The notes beneath the pieces are model-generated. The model worked only from the letters and a program-made list of their open reading frames with translations, was not told where the DNA came from and did not search any database. Of a stretch of 64,000 bases of DNA, positions 41,372 to 51,346 are shown one piece after another. The stretch comes from RHKX01 sp046330285 (lineage in GTDB: Bacteria; Actinomycetota; Thermoleophilia; Solirubrobacterales; 70-9), in NCBI GenBank assembly GCA_046330285.1, contig JAXLSX010000005.1, positions 1 through 64,000 of the forward strand, written 5' to 3'. A program made the translations under genes and the position numbers. Position 1 is the stretch's first letter. Each line of letters starts with the position of its first letter.

Positions 41372-42088
41372 TCAGCCGTCGTCGCCGACGACGGCGAGGG
41401 TTCCGGCGACGGTCCCCTCGGAGTCGCTGATCCACAGCATCTGGCCGGATCGGTGGACCGTGGCGAGCCCGTGCCCGATGCCGGAGCGGAACTCCGCCTC
41501 GAGGACCACCGGCGCCTCCGTCGCGGCAGTCGGCAGGTCGAGGTACTCCTCGGCGGGCTGCCAGTACCAGAGGTTGCTGACATGCCCGGCGAGATCGATC
41601 GCCGAGTTGCCGAACCACCACTCCAGCCGCTCGGCGCCCGCGGGCGGTTCCGGCGGGTGGCGAAGCGAGGCGCGGGCCCTGCGGCCCTCCGCGCTCGGGC
41701 CGTAGATTCGCTCGAACTCCTCGGGCAGCCGGGCCGGCAGCCGGGTCTCGGGATCGACGTGGACCCAGATCGCCTCGGCGCGGAGCTCGGCACCGGCGTC
41801 GCCGGCGACGGTCGTGGTCCGCTCGGCGACGCTCTTCGCCTTGCCGCTGCACCAGGTCGTCACTTCGAGCAGCTCCGGGAAGACCGGGAGGCGGGCGATC
41901 TCGAGGCGGAGGCGGCGGATGATCCAGAAGGCCTCGGAGCCGAAGCCCGAGTCGAGCCCGTCGGCGAAGGCGGTCTCCTGCAGCCAGCGGGCGACCGCGA
42001 AGACGTGCGCGCCACCGTCGGCGGCTACGTCGGCGGCGCCGACCCGGTGGTGGTCGGTGAACCTCCGCCCGGTCGACTCGGCCGACAC
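41372..42088 (-). CDS. acyl-ACP thioesterase family protein
   Basis: 238 residues from a GTG. Two hot-dog halves: FTDHHRVGAADVAADGGAHVFAVA...WIIRRLRLEIARLPVFPE, then RLEWWFGNSAIDLAGHVSNLWYWQPAEEYL in the second half with the Asn/His typical of FatA/B-type thioesterases. It releases fatty acids from acyl-ACP. It starts 4 nt after the SRPBCC gene on the same strand. Confidence 0.75.
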   Translation of the reverse strand: MSAESTGRRFTDHHRVGAADVAADGGAHVFAVARWLQETAFADGLDSGFGSEAFWIIRRLRLEIARLPVFPELLEVTTWCSGKAKSVAERTTTVAGDAGAELRAEAIWVHVDPETRLPARLPEEFERIYGPSAEGRRARASLRHPPEPPAGAERLEWWFGNSAIDLAGHVSNLWYWQPAEEYLDLPTAATEAPVVLEAEFRSGIGHGLATVHRSGQMLWISDSEGTVAGTLAVVGDDG

Positions 42089-42092
42089 CCGG

Positions 42093-42545
42093 TCAGTCGG
42101 AGGATTCGACGTGCTGCTTGAGCCCCTCGGCGGCGCCCTTGGTCAGGAACTCCTTGACCCGGCCCTCGACCGGACCGCGGACGAGCATTCCGAGTACCCG
42201 GCCGGGATCGATCGCGAGCGCGAACGTCGCCTTGGTCTTGTCGGCGGCGAGCTCGACGAACTCCCACGAGCCCTCGAGCGACTTCACGTCGCCCTTGATC
42301 TGGGTCCAGCTCATCGCGGTCGGGGCGTCGAAGCTGAAGCGGAGCTGCTGTTTGGTCTTGCGGACGACGGCGTCGGAGGAGGTGTCGACGAGGACGGCGC
42401 GGCCCTCCTCGTCGGTCTCGAGTGTCTCGACCTCTTCCAGCGCCGGCTGCCACGCAGGCGACGCCGGCACGTCGGCGGCGACGGTCCAGACGCGCTCCAG
42501 CGAGGCGTCGATCTCCACGGTCCAGGTCCCTGCGATGGTTCCCAC
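42093..42545 (-). CDS. SRPBCC-fold (polyketide cyclase/START-like) protein
   Basis: 150 residues from the GTG at 42,545, placed by a TAGTCT box (42,558-42,553) exactly 7 nt upstream. It begins TIAGTWTVEIDASLERVWTVAADV, the usual start of START-like hydrophobic-ligand-binding proteins, and ends with a long C-terminal helix (GPVEGRVKEFLTKGAAEGL). Co-transcribed with the acyl-ACP thioesterase, so a role in lipid binding is plausible. Confidence 0.75.
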   Translation of the reverse strand: MGTIAGTWTVEIDASLERVWTVAADVPASPAWQPALEEVETLETDEEGRAVLVDTSSDAVVRKTKQQLRFSFDAPTAMSWTQIKGDVKSLEGSWEFVELAADKTKATFALAIDPGRVLGMLVRGPVEGRVKEFLTKGAAEGLKQHVESSD

Positions 42546-42552
42546 GGCGGCC

Positions 42553-42577
42553 AGACTACCGGCACGCGCCGTAGAGT
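42553..42577. promoter_or_regulatory. divergent leaderless promoters for SRPBCC and pdxH genes
   Basis: On the minus strand TAGTCT (42,558-42,553) is 7 nt from the GTG of the SRPBCC gene. On the plus strand TAGAGT (42,572-42,577) is 8 nt from the pdxH ATG. The start codons are only 40 nt apart, so neither message can have a real leader. Confidence 0.6.
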
Positions 42578-42585
42578 CCCGGCCG

Positions 42586-43209
42586 ATGTCGAAGCCCCGA
42601 CCCGACATGCCGCCGTTCGGCGAGGCCGACGTCCTCGACGACCCGTTCGAGCTGTTCGCGGCCTGGTACGAGCGGGCGGCGGCGGAGGTGCCGCTGGCGG
42701 AGTCGGTCTGCGTCGCGACCGTCGACGGCGACGGGGCTCCCGACGCCCGGATGGTGCTCCTCAAGGACTTCGACGAGCGTGGATTCCGCTTCTTCACCAA
42801 CGAGCAATCGGTCAAGGGCGAGCAGCTCGGTGCCAGGCCGGTCGCCGCGATGGTCTTCTACTGGCGCGAGCTCGACCGCCAGGTCCGGATCCGGGGCCGG
42901 GTCGAGCGGCTCGGGCCGGAGGAGTCCGACGAGTACTTCGCGACCCGGCCGCGCGAGAGCCGGATCGGCGCCTGGGCGAGCCCGCAGAGCCGGCCCCTAG
43001 ATGGCCGCGACGAACTCGAGCGCCGGGTCGCCGAAGCCGAGGAGCGGTGGCCGGGCGAGGACGTGCCGCGCCCGCCGCACTGGGGCGGCTACCGGGTCGT
43101 CCCCGACCAGATCGAGTTCTGGCAGGGCCAGGTCGGCCGCCTTCACGACCGGTTCCGCTACGAGCGCGATCCGGGTGGGCCCTGGACCTGGACCCGGCTC
43201 GCTCCCTGA
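42586..43209 (+). CDS. pdxH: pyridoxamine 5'-phosphate oxidase
   Basis: 207 residues from the ATG at 42,586. The PNPOx signatures are present: DPFELFAAWYERA, MVLLKDFDERGFRFFTN, SVKGEQL, QVRIRGRVERL, SRIGAWASPQS and the C-terminal WGGYRVVPDQIEFWQG...RFRYER. It oxidises pyridoxine or pyridoxamine phosphate to PLP with FMN. Confidence 0.93.
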   Translation: MSKPRPDMPPFGEADVLDDPFELFAAWYERAAAEVPLAESVCVATVDGDGAPDARMVLLKDFDERGFRFFTNEQSVKGEQLGARPVAAMVFYWRELDRQVRIRGRVERLGPEESDEYFATRPRESRIGAWASPQSRPLDGRDELERRVAEAEERWPGEDVPRPPHWGGYRVVPDQIEFWQGQVGRLHDRFRYERDPGGPWTWTRLAP

Positions 43210-43216
43210 GCTGAGG

Positions 43217-44146
43217 TCAGCCCGCGGCCGAGGCGTGACGCTCGGCCGTCCGCTGGGCGGCGCCGAAGAGGATGTCGCGCTCGGAGACGGTGATCCGCTG
43301 GAGCGCAAAGGCGCGCATGACCTTGATCAGGATGATCACCCCGGCGACGATCGTCGGCGCCCGGTCGGGATCGACGCCGCGCAGCGCCCGCCGCTCGGCG
43401 ATCGGGAGGGAGGAGAGGCGCGAGAGCAGCTTCTGGACGGTGCCGAGGTCGAGCTCGTGGCCCTCGACGAGCGCGTAGTCGACGGCCTCCAGATCGAGGT
43501 CCATCGCGGCGAGGATCGCCGGCGTGCCGGCCACCGCGACGCCGCGGTCGGCGCTGAGGCCAGGATGCGTCGCGAGCTCGGCGTCGATCGCGCCGCTGAT
43601 GTCCTCCGAAAGCGACTCGAGCTCGTTGGTCTGCGGGGGGTCGGTGTGGAGGTGGCGCTCGGTGTGCCTCACCACTCCGATCTGGAGCGAGGTGTTGAAG
43701 GTCGGCTCGCCACCGGAGCCGACGACGAGCTCGGTCGAGCCGCCGCCGATGTCGACGATCACGGTCTCGCAGTCCGAGCACGACCCGCGAGCCCCGAGGT
43801 AGGTGAGCTCCGCCTCCTCGGCGCCGCTCAGGACCTGTGCGGTCAGGTCGAAGCGCTCGCGGAGCTCGGCGAGGAAGACCTCGGAGTTGGAGGCGTCCCG
43901 GGCGGCGCTCGTCGCGAACGCGAAGGTTTCGACGGCCTCGAGCTCGCCGGCGATCGCCAGGTAGTCGGCGATCGCTGCGAAGACGCTCTCGATCGCCTCG
44001 GTCGAGAGGCTTCCCGAGATCTCGAGTCCGCGGCCGAGCCCGGTGACCCGTGACTCGCGCCGGACCGTCTCGACCCGACCGTCGGCGACGTCGGCGACGA
44101 GGAGCCGGGTCGAGTTGGTGCCCATGTCGATGGCCGCGACGCGCAA
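43217..44146 (-). CDS. exopolyphosphatase / pppGpp phosphatase
   Basis: 309 residues from a TTG: TACGAT lies exactly 7 nt before it on the minus strand. The ASKHA-fold motifs are AIDMGTNSTRLLVADV at the start, FATSAARDASN, and DIGGGSTELVVG. The short single-domain form is typical of actinobacterial Ppx/GppA. It hydrolyses polyphosphate or pppGpp. Confidence 0.9.
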   Translation of the reverse strand: MRVAAIDMGTNSTRLLVADVADGRVETVRRESRVTGLGRGLEISGSLSTEAIESVFAAIADYLAIAGELEAVETFAFATSAARDASNSEVFLAELRERFDLTAQVLSGAEEAELTYLGARGSCSDCETVIVDIGGGSTELVVGSGGEPTFNTSLQIGVVRHTERHLHTDPPQTNELESLSEDISGAIDAELATHPGLSADRGVAVAGTPAILAAMDLDLEAVDYALVEGHELDLGTVQKLLSRLSSLPIAERRALRGVDPDRAPTIVAGVIILIKVMRAFALQRITVSERDILFGAAQRTAERHASAAG

Positions 44147-44202
44147 GGCAGCGATCGTAGACCTCTCCCGATGGCGACCGCGGACCGCCGGGGATCGAGG
44201 TC

Positions 44203-44233
44203 AACCTTTCGGCGGTCACACCGCCGAAAGGTT
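44203..44233. repeat. perfect 13-bp stem-loop between ppx and tRNA-fMet
   Basis: AACCTTTCGGCGG and CCGCCGAAAGGTT form a perfect 13-bp stem with a TCACA loop. It lies upstream of both divergent genes, so it is not an ordinary terminator. Confidence 0.8.
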
Positions 44234-44280
44234 CCATTCGCCGGAGTCTCCCGCCCGCTTGCCCGGCGGAATCACGGTGC

Positions 44281-44286
44281 TAACCT
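44281..44286 (+). promoter_or_regulatory. -10 box of tRNA-fMet
   Basis: TAACCT ends 11 nt before the tRNA 5' end. Confidence 0.5.
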
Positions 44287-44297
44287 TCGGTCACCGC

Positions 44298-46036
<1,739 letters not shown>

Positions 46037-46040
<4 letters not shown>

Positions 46041-46567
46041 CTTGAGGTGATCTCCGCGAGACGCTCGGCGGTAAAAGCCTCGTCCAGTTCGTAGATCGGC
46101 TCCTCCAGAGCCGTGAGGCCAGTGGCGGATAGGAGCGAGCGAGTCTCTTCGCAGCTCCCCCATTCGGCCATCAGCTCGATCAGGTCGGGCTCGGTGGGCT
46201 CGATGCGCCATTCGGGGTCCGGAGTGAGTTCATAGTCCGGGTGCGGAAGGTCGTGAATACGACACACCCAAGGCCCATCGGGCCCGAACTGCTCGGCTGT
46301 TGGATCGAGCACCCAGTCACCGACGAGGGCAACCAGATGGTCGTCACCGAGGCGGGATGCTGGCAGGCACGTCGCGTCCCAGCCGTGCCTCTGCAGCCCG
46401 AGCGCCAGAGCACGAGCCGCTTCCCTGCAAGTTCCGCCGAGGTTGTGGTACGCGGGCTCGGGTGCTGCGAGCGCGTCCCGAACGGCGACCGTCGCGTAGA
46501 CGAGGTCGAACGGGGCGACCGGATCGATCCAACGAGCGGACGCCGAATAGTGCTCGACCCCGCTCAC
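46037..46567 (-). CDS. transglutaminase-like cysteine-protease-fold protein
   Basis: 176 residues. NLGGTCREAARALALGLQRHGW supplies a Cys at the start of a helix, DDHLVALVGDWVLDPTAEQFG supplies a His and an Asp in the order and spacing of the transglutaminase/papain-like Cys-His-Asp triad. It may process a protein or amide bond; no signal peptide. Translationally coupled to the integrase (ATGA) and to the small gene upstream, so it is part of the element's integrase operon. Assignment by motif only. Confidence 0.6.
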
Positions 46568-46788
46568 CAGACAACCCCCACGGAGTTGATCGGCGCGGCT
46601 CCGACGATCCGCTCGGCCTTGATCGTGTCGGCGACGGCGCCGATCTCGACGAGGTGACGGGCGAGCGCGGCTCGTGCCTCGCCCTCATCGCGGTGCAGGA
46701 CGACGAACACAGGTCCGTCGACCGCTTCGAGGTCGATCGACCACGCGGATGCGCTCGGGGTGGGGAGTTGACGATCGGTGTCAATCAT
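46564..46788 (-). CDS. small protein of the integrase operon, unknown function
   Basis: 74 residues from the ATG at 46,788. A beta-alpha-beta-like core (GPVFVVLHRDEGEARAALAR) without a recognised family. It overlaps the transglutaminase-like gene by 4 nt, which supports it being translated. Confidence 0.5.
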   Translation of the reverse strand: MIDTDRQLPTPSASAWSIDLEAVDGPVFVVLHRDEGEARAALARHLVEIGAVADTIKAERIVGAAPINSVGVVW

Positions 46789-46861
46789 GGGGCGAAACCT
46801 GGGAGGAAAACACGCCGCATTCGGGGACACAAGTGTCCGAAGTCCGGAGGGCAGTCGGCGC

Positions 46862-49183
46862 TCACGAGGCGTCCTCCCGCGTCCTCGCGTCCTTCCTGCC
46901 CGCGATCCGCAGGAACCGCTTCCGCTTCGCACCGCCCTCCCGGCCGCGCGTCACCTCGAGCCCGTGGGTCCGAAGCAGCGGGGCGTGCTGGATCAACCGG
47001 TTGCTGAGCACGTCGGGGCGCTTGGGCCAGAACCGGCTGCCTGCGACGCCCTCGTCCGCCTGTGCGGTCAGTTCCTTCAGCAACTCGGAGGCGCTGCCGC
47101 TCCACTCGGAGCGCTTCTCCATCATCGCTAGCAGGACGCCGATCTCCGGGTAGGCGTCGGCGCTGCCCTCGAGCAGTTCCTGCCTGCCGGTCTCGATCGC
47201 CGAGGTGAACGCGCCCGGCTGCCAGCCGAAGCCCTCACCTGCGGCCTCGCACCAGCGGGCGAAGTCCGCCATGCGCGGGTGGCCCTCGAGTTCGATTTCC
47301 TTGAACGAAGCCAACGCCGCCGCCACGCCGTCGAGCAGGGCACCGAGGATCCGCGGCCGCGCCTGCTCCCAGGCGCCCCAGAACTCCTCCTCGGTCCGCC
47401 GCTTCTCGGGCGCGATCGGCGCGAGCTCGATCATCGCGACCCGGTCGAGCAGATCGGGGCGGTCGATCACCCTGCCGATCGCGTTCAGAAGGACAGGACG
47501 CTTGATATCGAGGATGAACGGCTCGGCGTCGGTGTAGAGCTGCCGCGTCCGGTATCCGCCACCGGTTGCGAGCTGACAGAGCGCGTCGGAGAGGGCGGGG
47601 GATACCTTCGAGACGTTGTCGAAGCCGACCAGCCAGACGCTGTTCCCGATTACGGCCAGGTCGCGGACGGTGGGGTTGCCCATCATCAGGGGGGCGATCC
47701 GCGGGTCGACGAGCAAGAAGATCAGCCGCGAGAGCGTCGACTTCGCTGAGCCCTGCTCGCCGGTCGGATAGCCGACCGGGTAGGGGCCCGACGGGTTGAA
47801 GCACATCACCAGGAACCCGCAGAGGCGCAGCCAGCTGGCCTCGTTCGCGCAGTTCGTGAAGTCGCGAAGCTCTTCGATCGACCCGCCGCTGACCGGCTCT
47901 GGCAGCGCGAGCATGCTCGCGTCGCGGAGGAAACTGACCCCCGGGTCCTCGACGATCTCCCAGCCGTCCGCGGTCACCTCGATCGCCCGCCAGTGTTCGT
48001 CGCCGAGGTCGATCACGATCCGCTCGGAATCGCCCGCCACCCGGCGGTAGAGCTCCCGCTCGACGCCTTCGAACTGCGCCTTGGCCGCGAAGGTGGAGAC
48101 CGCCTCAGACAAGCCGTCGTCGCGCAGCGCTTCGCCCGTGGCCTTGTAGTGGAGGCGGCGAAGCCAGGAGGCGAAACCGGTGGACTCGAGCGGCCAGCTC
48201 TCGCGGTGATCGTCCACGCGCACCGACGCGAAGCTGACCCCTCCGGGCGTGCGGAAGACGTCGATCCCGGTCCTCTCCGCCAGGTCGATCAGCCTCGTCG
48301 AGGTCTTGCGGCCCTGTGCGGTGTCGGGAAAGAGGTCCTCGATCCGGAGTCCGAGCTCGGCGACCACGTCGTCGGCGGAACAGCCCGCGAAGCAGTGGAT
48401 CAGGCAACGGCCGTCTTCGCCCTCGGCTACCGACAGCGACGGGTTGTGGTCATCGTGGGCGGGGCAGAGCGCCGTCCAGCCGGTTGCGGTGGGCTTCACG
48501 CCCTCGAGGTGGTCCATGACTTTGCGAACCGGCTCACTGGCCTCTCCGGCCTGCGCCCCCTTCGCGGTTGGCCCTCCTGACTTGTCCGCGGCCTCGTCCA
48601 GACCGAGTGCACCGCGCAGCTCCCCTGCGAGATATGTCGTGCCGGAGCTGGAGACGATCTGAGCCTCGGCGGGGGGATCGTGCTTGAAGTTGAGCGTGCC
48701 GGGCACGCGCATGACCCGGGCGGCGTCCACGACGGCAGGATCGCCGCCGAGGCGCTCGGCAAGGGCGCGGTTGATCTCCTCGATCGCGCTCGGCTCGACC
48801 GCGTCCGACAGCGCCCAGTAGGCGTGCAGGTGGCCCGGCGTGCCCGAGGCGACGATCAGGGTCGGCGCGGGCTCAAACTGCTTGAGCGAGTCTCCCGCGC
48901 CCGCGTCGTCGATATCGACCCACGCGACGTGCACGGGCCCGACCGCGTCCTTGGTGCCCGCCTCGCGGGTGCGCGCCGCGACCCCGACAAAGACGTTGCG
49001 TGTGCCTTGCCAGGCTCCGACCACCTTCGCCGTATCCCGCAGTTCGGGCAGCGGGATGAACGTGCGCTTGGCGCCGGCACCATCAGCCGCGATGGCGCGA
49101 ATCTCAGTGAACCCCTGACTGCCCTGCGGGAACAGGAGCCCGAGGAAGCGCTCGATGGCTCTTGGGTCAACCTCAGCGGCCAT
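46862..49183 (-). CDS. RepB-like primase / zinc-finger / ATPase replication protein
   Basis: 773 residues. The N-terminal AEP-type primase (~1-185) shows VAWVDIDD with the catalytic acidic pair, SGTPGHLHAYWAL, and LGGDPAVVDAARVMRVPGTL. A CHC2-type zinc finger follows (~235-270; CPAHDDHNPSLSV ... CLIHCFAGCS), then an ATPase with a Walker-A-like GEQGSAKST (~485). It probably starts replication of the excised element, as primase-helicases do in actinobacterial integrative plasmids. Its 3' end carries a 28-bp sequence repeated at 50,273. Confidence 0.8.
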   Translation of the reverse strand: MAAEVDPRAIERFLGLLFPQGSQGFTEIRAIAADGAGAKRTFIPLPELRDTAKVVGAWQGTRNVFVGVAARTREAGTKDAVGPVHVAWVDIDDAGAGDSLKQFEPAPTLIVASGTPGHLHAYWALSDAVEPSAIEEINRALAERLGGDPAVVDAARVMRVPGTLNFKHDPPAEAQIVSSSGTTYLAGELRGALGLDEAADKSGGPTAKGAQAGEASEPVRKVMDHLEGVKPTATGWTALCPAHDDHNPSLSVAEGEDGRCLIHCFAGCSADDVVAELGLRIEDLFPDTAQGRKTSTRLIDLAERTGIDVFRTPGGVSFASVRVDDHRESWPLESTGFASWLRRLHYKATGEALRDDGLSEAVSTFAAKAQFEGVERELYRRVAGDSERIVIDLGDEHWRAIEVTADGWEIVEDPGVSFLRDASMLALPEPVSGGSIEELRDFTNCANEASWLRLCGFLVMCFNPSGPYPVGYPTGEQGSAKSTLSRLIFLLVDPRIAPLMMGNPTVRDLAVIGNSVWLVGFDNVSKVSPALSDALCQLATGGGYRTRQLYTDAEPFILDIKRPVLLNAIGRVIDRPDLLDRVAMIELAPIAPEKRRTEEEFWGAWEQARPRILGALLDGVAAALASFKEIELEGHPRMADFARWCEAAGEGFGWQPGAFTSAIETGRQELLEGSADAYPEIGVLLAMMEKRSEWSGSASELLKELTAQADEGVAGSRFWPKRPDVLSNRLIQHAPLLRTHGLEVTRGREGGAKRKRFLRIAGRKDARTREDAS
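46866..46893 (-). repeat. 28-bp inverted repeat, copy B (end of primase gene)
   Basis: The minus-strand sequence starting AGGACGCGAGGACGCGGG and ending GACGCCTC is identical over 28 bp to the plus strand at 50,273-50,300. Here it encodes the last residues of the primase. Confidence 0.85.
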
Positions 49184-49346
49184 GACGTTTAACCCCTTCC
49201 TGGAGCGAGATGAGCGCCCTCAGCGCCCCCAGTTGACGCCTCGCGTCGAACGCGTCCAGGCGAGCGGTTCCCTTGGCCACGCGAAGCCGATGGACTTCCC
49301 GGGGCCGGCGGGAGGGGCGTGCGGGGCGGGATTGGTCAGGTTGCAT
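49173..49346 (-). CDS. possible short basic protein before the primase gene
   Basis: 57 residues from the ATG at 49,346, Arg-rich with an amphipathic end (DARRQLGALRALISLQEG). Its stop lies 11 nt inside the primase start, which would suit a coupled small regulator such as an excisionase, but there is no family match and the frame could be a shadow. Confidence 0.3.
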   Translation of the reverse strand: MQPDQSRPARPSRRPREVHRLRVAKGTARLDAFDARRQLGALRALISLQEGVKRHGR

Positions 49347-49365
49347 GCGGCGTTTCTGCCGCATG
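49344..49365. promoter_or_regulatory. inverted repeat in the divergent region before the primase
   Basis: CATGCGGC and GCCGCATG separated by GTTTCT. It lies between the divergent primase and 49,443 genes and resembles an operator. Confidence 0.4.
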
Positions 49366-49384
49366 GCCGATGGTGTCGCAGACG

Positions 49385-49414
49385 CGTTGCACGCGGCCGT
49401 CGATTCGTGCAACG
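49385..49414. promoter_or_regulatory. 9-bp inverted repeat, possible operator
   Basis: CGTTGCACG and CGTGCAACG separated by 12 bp, 29 nt before the ATG at 49,443. Spacing suits a dimeric repressor. Confidence 0.45.
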
Positions 49415-49442
49415 GGACTGCAGCTTGCCTCGCTTCGTGATT

Positions 49443-50273
49443 ATGCGGTCGTCTTGGCGTAGGCTCGCCGCCTTGACCGCCGATGAGCTACGGCACCTGC
49501 GCCACTGCGTGAGCGGATTCCTGGACGAGCTTCAGGAACAGAGCGAGTTTGTTGATCGGCTTGACGAGATGAAGCCAACTCCGGAATTCGCCGCACCCCT
49601 GAGCTTCGAGAGCTTGAAGCGCGTCTTTGAGGCCAAGACGGGCGAGAGCATCGGGCTCGCGTGGGTGACCCTGCCAGCGAAGCCTTCGGCCGAAGAGTTT
49701 GAAATCTTCGGGAAGCTCTTGCCGCACGCCCGCGACCTCCAAAGGGAGGGGTTTCCCGTGGAGGTCGACGAGACGGACGGCGATCGTCGCTTTCGAGTGC
49801 CGGTGGCAGTTGTTGCGCCGACCGATCAGGCCGCGAAGGACGAAATCGACCGGTATTGCTCGGACGTTGAGGCCTTTGCGCAACGCTGGCTGTTGGACGC
49901 AGCTTGGGGTCCGGCAGCGCTTCACGACGCTCTTCGGTATCAGCGTCGGATCACTCTGCCCCAGGCGCCGCGGGAGGGCTTCGTCGCTCCTCCGGTGTCA
50001 TCGACTCTCGTACTCGACCCGGACATGCCCTGGCGCCGTGATGATCTCCGACGGCTCGGCGAGCTCCTCGTTGATGCGGCGACTGAGGAAAGCGAGGCCG
50101 AGCCTGGTATCGATCCGGCGATCGTCCTCAGACGGGCCTTGGACGCCGTGAGGGCTCAGTTGCGGGGGGAGGCGCTTTCAAGCACTCAGCGTTCGCATCG
50201 CGCTCGTGCTCGTTCCATTCTCGACGGCGCCGTGAGCGGCAGGATCAGCGCGGATCGGGGCTCAGCAACGTGA
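49443..50273 (+). CDS. unknown protein of the integrated element
   Basis: 276 residues from the ATG at 49,443. Lower G+C and more mixed third positions than its neighbours. No recognised domain: a helical N-terminus (ELRHLRHCVSGFLDELQEQ), then an alpha/beta-looking middle and a basic end. Divergent from the primase and convergent with the terminase-like gene. The 28-bp repeat begins at the last base of its stop codon. Confidence 0.6.
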   Translation: MRSSWRRLAALTADELRHLRHCVSGFLDELQEQSEFVDRLDEMKPTPEFAAPLSFESLKRVFEAKTGESIGLAWVTLPAKPSAEEFEIFGKLLPHARDLQREGFPVEVDETDGDRRFRVPVAVVAPTDQAAKDEIDRYCSDVEAFAQRWLLDAAWGPAALHDALRYQRRITLPQAPREGFVAPPVSSTLVLDPDMPWRRDDLRRLGELLVDAATEESEAEPGIDPAIVLRRALDAVRAQLRGEALSSTQRSHRARARSILDGAVSGRISADRGSAT

Positions 50274-50300
50274 GGACGCGAGGACGCGGGAGGACGCCTC
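50273..50300 (+). repeat. 28-bp inverted repeat, copy A
   Basis: Identical to the reverse complement of 46,866-46,893. Together the copies flank the primase and the 49,443 gene in opposite orientation. Confidence 0.85.
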
Positions 50301-50344
50301 AGCTCGCCGCTCGCCCAGGTCGCACTCGACCAGCTCGCGTCTCC

Positions 50345-50848
50345 CTACCCCTCCGGCCGTGTTACTGCCGACCCAGCCTCGATCACTCGGTTCCCTTTCA
50401 TCTCGAGGAGCCTTCGCGCTGCGCGAGCACCGAACTCCCGCCGTTCCTCGGGGCTCATCCTGCTCATGATCCCGATCACCTTTTCCACCCCTGAAGGTTC
50501 TTGGGCGGCCTCCGGCTGCTTCTCGGTTGGCATGCGATCGAGAAGAGCGCGGGCGGCCTGGGCCTTGACCGCAGCCGGGACGGGACCTTCGATTGGGGCA
50601 GCCACCATCTGCCGCAGACACTCGATCGCCGTCAGCACTCCCTGGTTGATCTTCTCGCGCAGTTGATCCGTCATGTCGGCCTGCGCGGAGGCGAGTCCCT
50701 CCTTCACAAGTGGGTCGCTGAACCAGACGTAGAGGGTTCGCAGGGTGATGTCGAGCTCTTCACAGATCTCGGCGCTCGACCGTCCCTCGAGCCGCATCCG
50801 GATCGCTGCGTGATGTCGCGCCTGGAGCTGCTTGAGCCGATGTGGCAT
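50345..50848 (-). CDS. HTH protein resembling a phage terminase small subunit
   Basis: 167 residues. The N-terminal helix-turn-helix (ARHHAAIRMRLEGRSSAEICEELDITLRTLYVWFSDP) is of the phBC6A51/homeodomain-like type found in phage terminase small subunits, followed by a helical bundle and a basic tail. It would bind DNA for packaging or regulate the element. No large terminase or capsid gene is present here. Confidence 0.6.
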   Translation of the reverse strand: MPHRLKQLQARHHAAIRMRLEGRSSAEICEELDITLRTLYVWFSDPLVKEGLASAQADMTDQLREKINQGVLTAIECLRQMVAAPIEGPVPAAVKAQAARALLDRMPTEKQPEAAQEPSGVEKVIGIMSRMSPEERREFGARAARRLLEMKGNRVIEAGSAVTRPEG

Positions 50849-51025
50849 ATCCGGGATTTCATCGCGATGACATCGCTATACGCAAGATGGGGGTCGTTGC
50901 AGGTCCCTTCGTACGCCGAGGTCAAGGAAGGCCTTCCCTCGGCTTCAGAATCCCGCATCGGTACTCACCCCTTCACCGGTATCCCAGAATCCGAGGGAAC
51001 GCCGCGGGGAGCCTCGGAGATCCGT

Positions 51026-51295
51026 CTATGCGTTGGGGAGGGGCGGCAGAGGCACCAGGCGGTAGACGAATCGGTTGCCGCCACCGTCGACGTGGACGAA
51101 GCCGTTGTCCAGGTGCTCGAGGCAGCGGATCCAGGTCGCGGAACCGCCGGAGGAGCAGATGAACGCGCCGTCATCGAGTCGCTCGAACTCGGTCCGCCGG
51201 CAGCGCGCCTCCTCGATCCAAGTTCCGTCGTCGGCGCGGACCTCGAGCAGGAAGTGCTCGGGCATGTCGAGGTCGAGGTACCGGTCGCCGCCCAT
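51026..51295 (-). CDS. hypothetical protein next to the tRNA-Arg fragment
   Basis: About 89 residues from the ATG at 51,295; the frame is open to 51,337. PEHFLLEVRADDGTWIEEARCRRTEFERLDD looks like a small beta-rich domain. No family recognised. The first part of the longer frame approaches the tRNA fragment, so the shorter start is preferred. Confidence 0.4.
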   Translation of the reverse strand: MGGDRYLDLDMPEHFLLEVRADDGTWIEEARCRRTEFERLDDGAFICSSGGSATWIRCLEHLDNGFVHVDGGGNRFVYRLVPLPPLPNA

Positions 51296-51346
51296 CGCGT
51301 GATCCAAGCAAGACAAGATATGTCGCGTCAATGGCAAGCGTTCGAT

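Noticed and set aside
46041..46211. Longer N-terminus for the left serine integrase
   Set aside because: The extra 57 residues overlap the upstream coupled gene and do not resemble a resolvase; MSPKRFAFYGRLS is the normal family start.
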